From positions 1 to 43,018 of the forward strand of contig NZ_JAALFE010000025.1 of NCBI RefSeq assembly GCF_011059185.1: a DNA stretch of 43,018 bases. Direction: 5' to 3'. Source of the stretch: Paragemmobacter kunshanensis (GTDB lineage: Bacteria > Pseudomonadota > Alphaproteobacteria > Rhodobacterales > Rhodobacteraceae). The notes below the pieces were generated by a model. That model worked only from the letters and a program-made list of their open reading frames with translations. It was not told the DNA's origin and did not search any database. Position numbers and translations under genes: made by a program. Numbering within the stretch: the stretch's first letter is position 1; each line of letters begins with the position of its first letter. Below are positions 1 to 7,402 of this stretch, in pieces.

Positions 1-72
1 CAACCCGGGCCTACTCCCATCGCCCGTCCCTGGGGCGACGTGATCGCCCGCACCTTCAAGCTGAAAGGATGA
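1..72 (+). CDS. C-terminal end of an upstream phage head gene (partial)
   Basis: An open frame enters from the left edge and stops at 70-72, giving 23 residues that end in ARTFKLKG. The stop lies six bases before the decoration-protein start, and the AAAGGATGA around it doubles as the next ribosome site. From lambda-type gene order the likely gene is the S49/ClpP-like head maturation protease or scaffold, but the visible residues are too few to recognise a family. The frame and stop are seen; the identity is inferred from position only. Confidence 0.45.
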   Translation, partial: QPGPTPIARPWGDVIARTFKLKG

Positions 73-78
73 TCTTCC

Positions 79-450
79 ATGACCACGCTGACCGAAGGCA
101 GACACGCGGGCGGCTTCCTCGTCTGGGAAGCGTCGCGCGACTACACCCGTGACACCGTCACCCTCACCTCCGGCGCGGGCAAGCTCGACCCCGGCACGGT
201 GCTGGGCAAGATCACCACGGGCGGAAAATTCACCCAGCTTGCCCCCGCCGCGTCGAATGGCAGCCAGAACGCCGCCGGGATCCTGTGGGGCCACGCTGAC
301 GCAACGGCCGCCGATGCCGCTGCCGTCGTGGTTCTGCGCGGCCCGGCCATCGTCAACCGCAATGACCTCATCTGGCCCACGGGCGCGACGGAACCGCAGA
401 TCGCCGCCGCCACCGCGGCGCTGGCCGCGCTTGGCATCCTGCTGCGCTGA
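79..450 (+). CDS. Head decoration protein (lambda gpD-like)
   Basis: A 123-residue protein of the size and composition of the gpD/HDPD decoration family, which binds the outside of expanded capsids as trimers and cements them. It starts TEGRHAGGFLVWEAS and contains a small beta-rich domain with a DPGTVLGKIT segment near residues 37-46, typical of this family, and an alanine-rich C-terminus. It lies directly upstream of the major capsid gene with a 24-base gap, the standard lambda D-E arrangement. The start has AAAGGA about ten bases upstream. The overlapping frames in this interval are compositional shadows. Confidence 0.85.
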   Translation: MTTLTEGRHAGGFLVWEASRDYTRDTVTLTSGAGKLDPGTVLGKITTGGKFTQLAPAASNGSQNAAGILWGHADATAADAAAVVVLRGPAIVNRNDLIWPTGATEPQIAAATAALAALGILLR

Positions 451-474
451 ACTCTTCATCGAAAGGACATCCCC

Positions 475-1488
475 ATGGCGACCATGGACATCTTCGAAGG
501 CGATGCCTTCTCGATCATCGAACTGACCCGCGCGCTGGAGAACATCCCCTTCAAGCCCGCGATCCTCTCGGGCGCGAACCTCTTCGGGCCCCGCGGCGTG
601 CGTGCGCGCACCGTGGTCATCGAGAGCCGGGACGGCACGCTGCAGCTGATCCCGTTCTCCGAACGCGGCTCGGCCTACGAGAGCCAGGTGCCGGAACGCC
701 GCGAGATGCGCGCCTTCGTCGTGCGCCAGTTCAAGAAACAGGATGTGCTCTGGGCCTCCGAGATTCAGGGCATCCGCGACCACGGATCGGAAACCGCGAC
801 CCAGCAGGTGCAGACCGAGGTGGCCCGCAAGCTCGGCCGGCTCCGGAACGACGCCGAGGCCACCTTCGAGTTCCACCTCTTCAACGGCATTCAGGGCGTG
901 GTGAAGGACCCGAAGGACGGGGCGACGGTGGTCAACTACTTCACAGAGTTCGGCATCACGCCTGCCACCGAGGTCGACTTCGACCTCGACAACGCGAGCC
1001 CCGCGTCGGGTGCGCTGCGCAAGCGCTGCCAGGCGCTGATCGAAAGCGTCGAGGACAGCCTTGGCGGGCTGGCCGCCGGTCAGGTCCAGCTGCGCGCCGA
1101 ATGCGGTTCGGCATTCTTCGCCGATCTGGTCGCCCACAAGGAGGTGCGCGAGACCTATCTCAACACCGCAGCCGCCGCCGACCTTCGCGGCCGCGTGGGC
1201 GAGGAGGTCAGCTTCGGCGGCATCACCTTCCGCCGCTACCGGGGCGGCCTCGGCTTTGGCGTGCCGACCGACAAGGCCTACTTCTATCCCGAGGGGGTCG
1301 AGGGCCTCTTCGAGATCTACTTCGCTCCGGCCGACACCTTCGAGACGGTCAACACGCTCGGCTTGCCGCTTTATGCGCGTATGATCCCGGACCGTGACAG
1401 GGATGAATGGGTGCGCCTCGAGATCGAGAGCAACCCGCTGCCGATCTGCACCCGCCCGCAGGTGCTGCGTTCGGCGCGGCGGACGTGA
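475..1488 (+). CDS. Major capsid protein, lambda gpE family
   Basis: A 337-residue protein matching the phage capsid E family (PF03864 type, HK97-like fold), which forms the icosahedral shell. Family-like features are the N-terminal AFSIIELTRALENIPF segment, the central stretch QVQTEVARKLGRLRNDAEATFEF split over residues about 111-135, and the C-terminal ARMIPDRDRDEWVRLEIESNPLPICTRP block, where this family is well conserved. Length is normal. The start is preceded by GAAAGGAC. It follows the decoration gene and should be followed by head-completion genes, but the next + strand phage gene comes only at 2671 because a toxin-antitoxin pair sits between. Its stop overlaps an ATG at 1488 that opens a short frame, perhaps the relic of the next phage gene. 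Confidence 0.93.
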   Translation: MATMDIFEGDAFSIIELTRALENIPFKPAILSGANLFGPRGVRARTVVIESRDGTLQLIPFSERGSAYESQVPERREMRAFVVRQFKKQDVLWASEIQGIRDHGSETATQQVQTEVARKLGRLRNDAEATFEFHLFNGIQGVVKDPKDGATVVNYFTEFGITPATEVDFDLDNASPASGALRKRCQALIESVEDSLGGLAAGQVQLRAECGSAFFADLVAHKEVRETYLNTAAAADLRGRVGEEVSFGGITFRRYRGGLGFGVPTDKAYFYPEGVEGLFEIYFAPADTFETVNTLGLPLYARMIPDRDRDEWVRLEIESNPLPICTRPQVLRSARRT

Positions 1489-1495
1489 TGACGGC

Positions 1496-2278
1496 CTACC
1501 GGGCGCGGGGGCGGTCCCAGATCATGCCGGCAAGGCGTGGATCCGGGGCGAAGCTGTCCTTCGGGAACTCGATCCCGAGGCGCGGATGCTCGCGCAGCGC
1601 CTGCGCGCCGGTGGGGCCGATCCGGATGCGCCATGTCTGACGCTCGACCGGCTGTGGGGCGGCAAAGGCCCGGCAGGTCAGCACGGCAAGGTTCGCACCC
1701 CGGGCAGGATCGCGGACAGAGGCGTAGCGGATCACCTCTGCACCGATCGCGCGGGCCTCCTCGGCCAGATCCTGGCAGGCCGCGTATTCTGTGAGGTGGG
1801 TCCAGACAGCCTGATCGGTGGCCAGTGCCCCGGCCGTCAGGTCGACCGCCACGGGCGTTGCGACCTCTGCCGAGAAGGCGGTGTAGTCGGCCGCATCGTC
1901 GGGAAAGGGCGTCTCCGGGCTCTCGGCGTAGAACAGGAAGCGGTAGAACACCATTTCGGCCGCCGCCGTCTCGGGCGCCTCGGCCCCGTACCAGACGCCC
2001 GGTGTCAGTCCCGCCCGGCGGAACCGCGAACCCGCCGGATAGGGGCGATACCGGAAGGGCGTGGCCAGCAGATAATCGAGCGCGCGGCAGTCCTCCGGCA
2101 GGGGCGGCTTCGTGGCCTCGAGGATCTCCTCAAGCGCCGCCTGTTCGGCGAGGCTGTCGACAAGCTTCAGGGTCGAGACCCGATGCTGGGCCTCGACGAA
2201 CCGCCATGCCGGGCCCGCGTAGGGCCGCGCCTCAGAGCGGAGCGCGTCTTGCGTCCAGATAGGTCGTGACATCGACAA
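1496..2278 (-). CDS. RES-domain toxin
   Basis: A 260-residue RES-family protein. The three residues that name the family are visible: Arg in RFRR (about 85-88), Glu in the PETAAAE segment (about 103-108) and Ser in YASVRDP (about 187). The W-Y-GAE motif at 96-100 is also typical. RES toxins of the Xre/RES class deplete NAD+ and arrest growth; that activity is known for family members and inferred here. The start overlaps the antitoxin gene by 47 bases, so the two are translated from one message. The gene is antisense to the prophage operon and stops seven bases from the capsid stop. It is longer than typical stand-alone RES proteins because of an N-terminal extension of about 75 residues. An alternative start is Met3. 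Confidence 0.9.
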   Translation of the reverse strand: MSMSRPIWTQDALRSEARPYAGPAWRFVEAQHRVSTLKLVDSLAEQAALEEILEATKPPLPEDCRALDYLLATPFRYRPYPAGSRFRRAGLTPGVWYGAEAPETAAAEMVFYRFLFYAESPETPFPDDAADYTAFSAEVATPVAVDLTAGALATDQAVWTHLTEYAACQDLAEEARAIGAEVIRYASVRDPARGANLAVLTCRAFAAPQPVERQTWRIRIGPTGAQALREHPRLGIEFPKDSFAPDPRLAGMIWDRPRAR

Positions 2279-2612
2279 GCCCCTGCACCTGCGTCATCCG
2301 CTCCACGGGCCGCGCCGCGAGCGCCGTGTTGGGGGCGGCCAGCCAGCGTCGCGCCACCGCCTCGTCGCCCCCGGTGATCGCGTCGAGCGAGCGGAAGGTC
2401 CGCACAAGAAGGGCCGCAAGCTCGAAGGGCTTCGAGCCCGGCTCAAGCAGGCTGTCGCCCCGTTTCCAGCGCGAGACGGTTGCCTCGGAGACGCCGACGA
2501 TGTCGGCCAGTTGCCGGCCCGAAAGGCCAAGCCGGTCTGCCGCCCGCAGCGCGGCCTTGGTCAGCACGGCACCGGCTTCGGGGTTTCGGGCGATCTGATG
2601 GGAAAGGGTCAT
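2232..2612 (-). CDS. Xre/MbcA/ParS-type antitoxin of the RES toxin
   Basis: A 126-residue protein with an N-terminal helix-turn-helix (LSGRQLADIVGVSEATVSRWKR, about residues 30-51) and a C-terminal MbcA/ParS/Xre toxin-binding domain (SLDAITGGDEAVARRWL and the ending around GLVDVTTYLDARRA). It is the standard partner of RES toxins, binding the toxin and repressing the pair's promoter. It is upstream of the toxin, with AGGAG eight bases before the ATG on the minus strand. The promoter region is shared with the divergent phage gene at 2671 and carries a repeated decamer that is a good operator candidate. Confidence 0.9.
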   Translation of the reverse strand: MTLSHQIARNPEAGAVLTKAALRAADRLGLSGRQLADIVGVSEATVSRWKRGDSLLEPGSKPFELAALLVRTFRSLDAITGGDEAVARRWLAAPNTALAARPVERMTQVQGLVDVTTYLDARRAPL

Positions 2613-2670
2613 GACTTTCTCCTGTCTGAGGAAAACATAGTATCACTTCCTTTCTGAGGAAAGAGAAAAC
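2613..2670 (-). promoter_or_regulatory. Divergent promoter/operator region of the RES-Xre module
   Basis: The 58-base gap between the antitoxin and phage gene 2671 contains two direct copies of TCTGAGGAAA at 2625-2634 and 2653-2662, 28 bases apart. The second forms a small palindrome (TTCCT, five bases, AGGAA). On the minus strand a GATACT at 2639-2644 between the repeats can serve as a -10 box; no strong -35 is seen. Antitoxins of this class autoregulate, so the repeats are likely its operators. The second copy also overlaps the ribosome site of the phage gene at 2671. Confidence 0.5.
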
Positions 2671-2985
2671 ATGCCGGACGCCTTCTCCGCCGCGCTTGCG
2701 GCACTCTTCGCCGATCCGAACATCGGCCGGGACGCGGTCTACATCGCCGAGGGCGGCGCGCCGATCCTGGTGCGCATCGTCGCCCGGCGTGCCGATGCCG
2801 TCACCGACTTCGGCGATACCCGCCTCTGGTCCGAGACCACCCGGATCGACCTGCGCGTGGCCGAGGCGCCTAACCCGCGCCCTGGTGACCGCATCAAGAT
2901 CGAGGGCGACGCCTTCCTCATCCAGGGAGAACCCGTCCGCGACCGCGAGCGGCTGGTCTGGACCGTCGACCTGCGCCCGGCATGA
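2671..2985 (+). CDS. Head-tail joining protein (gpFII-like)
   Basis: A 104-residue protein beginning MPDAFSAALAALFADPNIGRDA, with a beta-rich remainder (APILVRIVARRADAV, DLRVAEAPNPRPGDRIKI, FLIQGEPVRDRERLVWTVDLRPA). Size, the PGDRIKIEG turn and position fit the lambda gpFII/Phage_attach head-tail attachment family, which caps the connector and receives the tail. Its stop overlaps the next start by four bases, so translation is coupled. The upstream region is now shared with the toxin-antitoxin operator, so its original link to the capsid message may be interrupted. Assignment rests on family resemblance and gene order. Confidence 0.65.
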   Translation: MPDAFSAALAALFADPNIGRDAVYIAEGGAPILVRIVARRADAVTDFGDTRLWSETTRIDLRVAEAPNPRPGDRIKIEGDAFLIQGEPVRDRERLVWTVDLRPA

Positions 2986-3626
2986 CCGCGATGAAGCTGA
3001 AGCTCGACGTCGATCCCGACATCGTCGCGATGATGGCGACCGAGGTCGCGGCGGGGGAGCGGGCTGTCTCGGCCGCGATCCGCGAGGCCGGAACCGGGCT
3101 GAAGGCCGCTTGGCGGCTGCAGATCACCGGCGCGGGCCTTGGGCCCCGGCTGGCCCGCACCATACGGTCGGAGCAGTTCCCCAAGGCCACGCCCAGCCTT
3201 AACGCGGCGGCCGTGGTCTGGTCCAACGCCCCGGTCATCGTCGGCGCGCACGATACCGGCCCGCTGATCCGCTCGAAGAACGGCTTCTGGCTGGCGATCC
3301 CCACGCCCGCGGCAGGAAAGTCCCTGCGCGGCGGGCGTATCACCCCAGGCGAGTGGGAGCGCCGCACCGGCATGCGCCTGCGGTTCGTCTATCGCCGTCT
3401 GGGCCCAAGCCTGCTGGTGGACGAGGGGCGGCTGGACACGAAAGGCCGTGCAGTGGCGTCACGGTCGAAGACTGGCCGGGGCCTCGTGACTGCCCCGATC
3501 TTCCTGCTGGTGCCACAGGTCAAGCTGCCGAAACGGCTGGACCTGGCGCGGGACGCAGAGCGGGTGCATGATGCGGTGCCGGCCCTGATCGTGGCGAACT
3601 GGGCATCGTTGTCGAGTGCGTCCTAG
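2982..3626 (+). CDS. DUF6441 family phage tail-completion protein
   Basis: A 214-residue protein resembling the DUF6441 family of alphaproteobacterial prophages, which occupies the place of HK97 gp10/minor tail genes between head-tail joiner and tail terminator. Visible blocks are REAGTGLKAAWRLQITGAGLG (about 34-54), FWLAIPTP, the RITPGEWERRTGMRLRFVYRR segment and APIFLLVPQVKLPKRLDL near the C-terminus. The last residues (VANWASLSSAS) do not look conserved, and the stop at 3624-3626 coincides with the start of a lower-GC foreign cassette. I infer that the original C-terminus was replaced on insertion. The start overlaps the previous gene by four bases. Confidence 0.7.
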   Translation: MTAMKLKLDVDPDIVAMMATEVAAGERAVSAAIREAGTGLKAAWRLQITGAGLGPRLARTIRSEQFPKATPSLNAAAVVWSNAPVIVGAHDTGPLIRSKNGFWLAIPTPAAGKSLRGGRITPGEWERRTGMRLRFVYRRLGPSLLVDEGRLDTKGRAVASRSKTGRGLVTAPIFLLVPQVKLPKRLDLARDAERVHDAVPALIVANWASLSSAS

Positions 3627-4535
3627 TCATGGCGTTTTCGACCTACGCGCTGGCAGAAGATGTGTGCCGATTTGACTGATCGCCAGACCCAATGTGACGA
3701 TGACAATGCTCGTCCATTGAAGTGTCGTTGGAACCTCGCCGATAACGACGGCGCCGATGAGAGTTGCAAGGGCCGGCATTGCAGGCGACAGAGCGGCCAC
3801 TTGGCTACTCCCAAGGACTGAGATTGCAAAAGGATACAAGAACACAGCCACGATCCCCACTAGCCCCCCCTGATAGACGATCTGCAGTGCGATCGCCGTG
3901 GAATCGCCATCGAGAATGCCAAGGCCTCGGAACCAGAGATAAGCTGGCAGGAATAGCACCGGTGAGATCGAGCCCAGTATCACGAGGGCGGTTCTTGCGG
4001 GTACATTCCAATGGCGAACGAAGTAAGCATAACTTCCCCACATGGCTGCGGAGCAGAGAAATAGGGCGATACCGATAAGGTCACTCGTTCGCCAAGTGCC
4101 GCTTTGGTCCAAGAAAACAACGGCAAGTCCGCAGATGCAGACCAAGTTTCCGGACAACACCGAGCGAGGTGGCTTCCTGCCCTCGACCATGAAGGCAAGC
4201 AACATGACAACGAAAGGTTGCAGCCCGGGTACGAGCGCTGCACCATAAGCAACGGGGGCAAAGGTCAAACCTCCCAAGAAGACCGCGCTATAGGTCGCCC
4301 CGTTCAGCAGCGCGAGCATGATGGAGCGGCGAAGGCCGATCCTGCCGAGGATTTCCTTCAGCGTGAACATTCCAAAGGGCAACACAAGGATGGTCGAGAC
4401 GAGAAAGCGCAGCGCAGTCTGGTCATAACCGTCGAGACCGGCTGCGGAACCGGCGCGTCCAACTGTAAACATTCCTGCATAGATGGAGATGGCACCAGCC
4501 GCGGCGAGATAGCCAAGAAGGGTGCGATCAGCCAT
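3627..4535 (-). CDS. EamA/DMT-superfamily exporter
   Basis: A 302-residue membrane protein with about ten hydrophobic segments arranged as two EamA repeats. Typical stretches are LLGYLAAAGAISIYAGMF (first segment), LRFLVSTILVLPFG, FAPVAYGAALVPGLQPFVVMLL and, in the second half, VAALSPAMPALATLIGAVVIGE, where the proline-rich PxxxxL and GE signature of the family is seen. Family members export amino acids, other metabolites or drugs; the substrate cannot be read here. The start chosen at 4535 (MADRTLLGYL) overlaps the end of the CGNR gene by eight bases. The longer open frame reaching 4859 lies inside that gene and is rejected. Confidence 0.88.
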   Translation of the reverse strand: MADRTLLGYLAAAGAISIYAGMFTVGRAGSAAGLDGYDQTALRFLVSTILVLPFGMFTLKEILGRIGLRRSIMLALLNGATYSAVFLGGLTFAPVAYGAALVPGLQPFVVMLLAFMVEGRKPPRSVLSGNLVCICGLAVVFLDQSGTWRTSDLIGIALFLCSAAMWGSYAYFVRHWNVPARTALVILGSISPVLFLPAYLWFRGLGILDGDSTAIALQIVYQGGLVGIVAVFLYPFAISVLGSSQVAALSPAMPALATLIGAVVIGEVPTTLQWTSIVIVTLGLAISQIGTHLLPARRSKTP

Positions 4536-5142
4536 GGTCGTCACTTCGAGCAGACGACGGGTTGTCGGACTGCCCCTGATGGCGACGCACCTTTGCGCGA
4601 TTGCCACAGGTGGCCATGCTGCACCAGCGCCGTCGGCCGCCACGTGTGACATCAAGAAACATCCAGCCGCAAGCCGGACAGGCCCCAAGTCGCTCCACAG
4701 GTAACCGGAACAAGGCATCAAGTATCTGGAGCGCAATGACGCCCAGCAGGCTTTCATCTGACTCAATAGTCGCGGAGCAGGATGCGATGTCGGAAGGTGA
4801 AGCGAAGGAAATGCCTTTCCGTATGCTCTTAACTTGCTCCACGATCGCAATGATCGCACTCACCGAGGGATCCTGTTTCCGAACTCTGGCAAGCAAAGCC
4901 TCATGGGCCGCCTCTCTAAGGACCCGAGCGTCCAGCACGAGCCGCGCCCCGTGATCTTGGCCCTCGATTTGGACGACCTTCGTGGCGGGACGCAGTCCCG
5001 CGCGCTCTGCCCAGCTTCGAAGGTCTTCCACCGTCACCATCCGATCTTCGCACAAACTCGGATCAACGCGATGAGACAGCGTGTTGACGAAATCCAGCGC
5101 GGGGTGGTTGCCCACGAAGTGGCTGTCCAACCATCGGTCCAT
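4528..5142 (-). CDS. ABATE/CGNR zinc-finger regulator
   Basis: A 204-residue protein with an N-terminal ABATE domain (GNHPALDFVNTLSHR at about 11-25 is the classic opening) and a C-terminal CGNR treble-clef zinc finger. The finger shows CPACGWMFLDVTRGGRRRWC followed by CGNRAKVRRH, so all four cysteines and the eponymous CGNR motif are present. The family is predicted to bind DNA and regulate stress or detoxification genes. It sits first in a two-gene operon with the EamA exporter and diverges from lysE. The 26-bp palindrome at 5164-5189 in the divergent gap is a natural target for it. No ligand can be inferred. Confidence 0.9.
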   Translation of the reverse strand: MDRWLDSHFVGNHPALDFVNTLSHRVDPSLCEDRMVTVEDLRSWAERAGLRPATKVVQIEGQDHGARLVLDARVLREAAHEALLARVRKQDPSVSAIIAIVEQVKSIRKGISFASPSDIASCSATIESDESLLGVIALQILDALFRLPVERLGACPACGWMFLDVTRGGRRRWCSMATCGNRAKVRRHQGQSDNPSSARSDDHG

Positions 5143-5163
5143 GGAGCGGCTCTCCCCTTGTGA

Positions 5164-5189
5164 AACCGTATAAAGGTATTTATAAGGTT
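5164..5189. promoter_or_regulatory. Palindromic operator between the CGNR regulator and lysE
   Basis: Arms AACCGTATAAA (5164-5174) and TTTATAAGGTT (5179-5189) pair at 10 of 11 positions around GGTA. The element starts 22 bases upstream of the CGNR start and ends 27 bases before the proposed lysE TTG start. Its A+T-rich TATAAA/TTTATA halves may contain -10 boxes for both directions. The most economical reading is a dimer-binding operator that controls both divergent genes, recognised by the CGNR protein or another local regulator. Confidence 0.6.
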
Positions 5190-5216
5190 ACATTCGAACA
5201 AGCAAGAGGCTTACGA

Positions 5217-5849
5217 TTGCACTACGATCTCGCGCACTGGGCGACCTTCCTGGCGACCGCTGTTTTCTTGAATCTTGCGCCGGGGCCCGACATGGCGTTC
5301 ATCCTCGGTCACACAGTCAAGGGTGGGGCCAGGGCGGGAACGGCGGCAATGCTGGGCATCTGGACCGGCGCGCTCGGTCACGTTGTGCTGGCTGTCTCGG
5401 GGTTGTCCGCGATCATCGCAACTTCAGCCCTGGCATTCTCTGTCGTGAAATGGATTGGGGTTGCCTATCTGCTCTGGATTGGCATTCAGGCCATTCGCCA
5501 TGCCGGCGGGACGTTCATCAACGAAGCGGCACCGGTTGGCTCGAGCTTTGGCCGAATATACTGGCAGGGGGTTCTTGTGGACCTGCTCAATCCCAAGGTC
5601 GCAATCTTTTTCCTCGCGTTTCTTCCTCAATTCGTCGTGCCAGGTGCTGGCCCGGTCTGGGCACAACTCCTCCTACATGGGGTCCTCATCATAGTTGTCG
5701 CGGCCGTAATCGAGCCGCCCCTTGTTTTGCTTGGCAGCACGCTGACGACTCCGCTGCGTAGTAGCCCGGGTTTGGCGAAGGCTCTGGATCGCACGCTCGG
5801 TGCTCTACTGATCGCACTTGCAGCGCGGTTGGCCTTGTCCAAGATTTAG
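5217..5849 (+). CDS. LysE/RhtB family exporter
   Basis: A 210-residue inner-membrane protein with the LysE/RhtB signature FLNLAPGPDMAFILGHTVKGGARAG split over about residues 18-42, WIGVAYLLWIGIQAIR, and the NPKVAIFFLAFLPQF motif, with about six membrane segments. Family members export amino acids or homoserine lactones by proton exchange. I prefer the TTG at 5217 (AGAGG seven bases upstream). The longer frame from ATG 5160 adds 19 polar residues unlike the family N-terminus and would place the palindromic operator inside the gene. From 5217 the length is normal for the family. It diverges from the CGNR-EamA pair, so one regulator probably governs two exporters. Confidence 0.85.
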   Translation: MHYDLAHWATFLATAVFLNLAPGPDMAFILGHTVKGGARAGTAAMLGIWTGALGHVVLAVSGLSAIIATSALAFSVVKWIGVAYLLWIGIQAIRHAGGTFINEAAPVGSSFGRIYWQGVLVDLLNPKVAIFFLAFLPQFVVPGAGPVWAQLLLHGVLIIVVAAVIEPPLVLLGSTLTTPLRSSPGLAKALDRTLGALLIALAARLALSKI

Positions 5850-6008
5850 TTTCGCCTCGCGAACTGACATTCGATCCAGCACGGCAATCCCGGGGCCGAG
5901 CCGAAGGTCGTGTGCCGCTGACGAAGTAAGCCCATAAGTACCGCAGAGACTAGCAACTCGGGCGCCGAGCCCCCATGCGTTCAGTCCAATGAGCCTTAGT
6001 GACTTGAA
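5850..6008. other. Right edge of the cassette, no gene seen
   Basis: The 159 bases between lysE and the tail-terminator gene contain no convincing frame, terminator or good ribosome site for the phage gene at 6009. The cassette/phage junction is probably in the last few bases, where TTGAAATGGCC resembles a TGA/ATG junction of phage genes. Confidence 0.4.
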
Positions 6009-6428
6009 ATGGCCACCCCCCGCGAAACCATCCTCGCAACGCTGCACGCGCGGCTCTCGGCGTTGCCCGCCACCACCCTGCGCGGTGATGTTCTGCCCGA
6101 GCGCGTGCCAAGCTCCGGCCTCCTGATCCTGCGCGACGGCGAGCCGGGCGAGCCCGAGGTCACGCTCTCGCCGCTGCGCTATCACTACCAGCACCGGGCC
6201 GAGATCGAGGCGGTCGTCCAGGGTGCGGCCCGTGACGCCGCCTTCGACACGCTCTGCGCAAGTGTCGGCGCGGCGCTTGCCGCGGACCGCACGCTGGGCG
6301 GCCTCTGCGACTGGGTCGAGGCGGAAGCGCCGCGTCCGGTCGATCTGGCAGTCGAAGGCGCTGCCAGCCTGAAAGCCGCCGTGATCCCTGTAATCCTGCA
6401 CTATTCCACGGCCGATCCACTCGGCTGA
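6009..6428 (+). CDS. Tail terminator/minor tail protein (gpU-like)
   Basis: A 139-residue protein beginning MATPRETILATLHARLSALP, followed by a beta-alpha arrangement with LLILRDGEPGEPEVTLSPLRYHYQHRAEIEAVV, a segment seen in short proteins upstream of the tail-tube gene in many alphaproteobacterial prophages. Size, fold pattern and place (just before tail tube) fit the lambda gpU/gpZ tail-terminator role, which stops tube growth and joins the tail to the head. It is the first phage gene after the foreign cassette, and its own upstream region offers no clear Shine-Dalgarno sequence, so its expression may be changed. Confidence 0.65.
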   Translation: MATPRETILATLHARLSALPATTLRGDVLPERVPSSGLLILRDGEPGEPEVTLSPLRYHYQHRAEIEAVVQGAARDAAFDTLCASVGAALAADRTLGGLCDWVEAEAPRPVDLAVEGAASLKAAVIPVILHYSTADPLG

Positions 6429-6452
6429 CCCCCTTCACCACAGGAGACTACG

Positions 6453-7391
6453 ATGGCACGAGCCCATGGGGCGCGGGCGCAGATGGCGCTTGCGTTCGAG
6501 ACCGTCTATGGCACAGCGCCCGCCTCGGGCTATCGCACGGTGCCCTTCGCCAGCACCACGCTCGGCTCCGAGCAACCGCTGATCGCCTCGGAACTGCTGG
6601 GCCAGGGGCGCGATCCTCTGGCCCCGATCAAGGACGCGGTCACCGCGGATGGCGATGTCGTCGTGCCGATCGACGTCGAGAACTTCGGCCTCTGGCTGAA
6701 GGCGGCCTTCGGTCAGCCGACGACCACCGGCACGACGCCCAAGACGCATACCTACCAGTCGGGCAACTGGACGCTGCCGAGCATCGCCGTCGAGACAGCG
6801 ATGCCCGAGGTGCCGCGCTATGCGATGTATACCGGCTGCGTCTGCGACCAGCTCTCTTGGCAGATGGCGCGGTCGGGGCTGCTGACCGCGACCGCCCGGC
6901 TTGTGGCGCAGGGCGAGAACGTCGCCGCCACAACGGCCGCGGGCACGCCCACCTCGCTTTCGCTGCAGCGGTTCGGCCATTTCAACGGGGCGATCACCCG
7001 GAACGGCTCGCCACTCGGCAACGTCATCTCGGCCGAGGTCACCTATTCCAACGGCCTCGACCGGATCGAGACCATCCGCTCGGACGGGCGCATCGAGGGG
7101 GCCGACCCCGGCATGGCCGCGCTTACCGGCCGGGTGGAGGTGCGTTTCGCCGACAGCACGCTGATCACGCAGGCCATCGACGGCACGCCTTGCGAGCTGG
7201 TCTTCGCCTGGAGCCTCGGCGCCAACGCGAGCTTCACCTTCACCGCCCATGCCGTCTACCTACCGCGCCCCCGGATCGAGATTCCCGGGCCCCAGGGCAT
7301 CCAGGCGACCTTCGACTGGCAGGCCGCCAAGGCTGTCAGCCCCGCCCGCATGTGCACCGCCGTCCTCGTCAACACTGTCGCAACCTATTGA
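6453..7391 (+). CDS. Major tail tube protein
   Basis: A 312-residue protein of the phage tail-tube type: MARAHGARAQMALAFETVYG opening, SEQPLIASELLGQGRDP, and a long run of beta strands with GDVVVPIDVENFGLWLKAAFG (about 66-86). The C-terminal part (about 230-312) may be an added Ig-like or outer domain, as it exceeds the roughly 200-250 residues of simple tube proteins. Hexameric rings of such proteins stack around the tape measure. ACAGGAG lies before the start. The next gene, the chaperone, follows by 11 bases, as in lambda V-G. Confidence 0.8.
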   Translation: MARAHGARAQMALAFETVYGTAPASGYRTVPFASTTLGSEQPLIASELLGQGRDPLAPIKDAVTADGDVVVPIDVENFGLWLKAAFGQPTTTGTTPKTHTYQSGNWTLPSIAVETAMPEVPRYAMYTGCVCDQLSWQMARSGLLTATARLVAQGENVAATTAAGTPTSLSLQRFGHFNGAITRNGSPLGNVISAEVTYSNGLDRIETIRSDGRIEGADPGMAALTGRVEVRFADSTLITQAIDGTPCELVFAWSLGANASFTFTAHAVYLPRPRIEIPGPQGIQATFDWQAAKAVSPARMCTAVLVNTVATY

Positions 7392-7402
7392 GAAGGCAAG
7401 CC

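Larger units (their letters stand above)
3627..6008. mobile_element. Foreign exporter/regulator cassette inserted in the prophage operon
   Basis: About 2.4 kb interrupts the virion operon between DUF6441 and the tail terminator. Its three genes (EamA, CGNR regulator, LysE) are unrelated to phage assembly, two run antisense, and the DNA is visibly poorer in GC with different codon use from both sides. At the right edge the sequence TTGAAATGGCC may keep the old TGA/ATG junction of the phage genes. I found no recombinase, insertion sequence or clear flanking repeat, so the mechanism is unknown. It behaves like a moron that could benefit the lysogen. Confidence 0.6.

Noticed and set aside
5160-5216. 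ATG 5160 as lysE start
   Set aside because: It would put the palindromic operator in the coding region and add 19 polar residues not seen in the LysE family; the TTG at 5217 has a better ribosome site.
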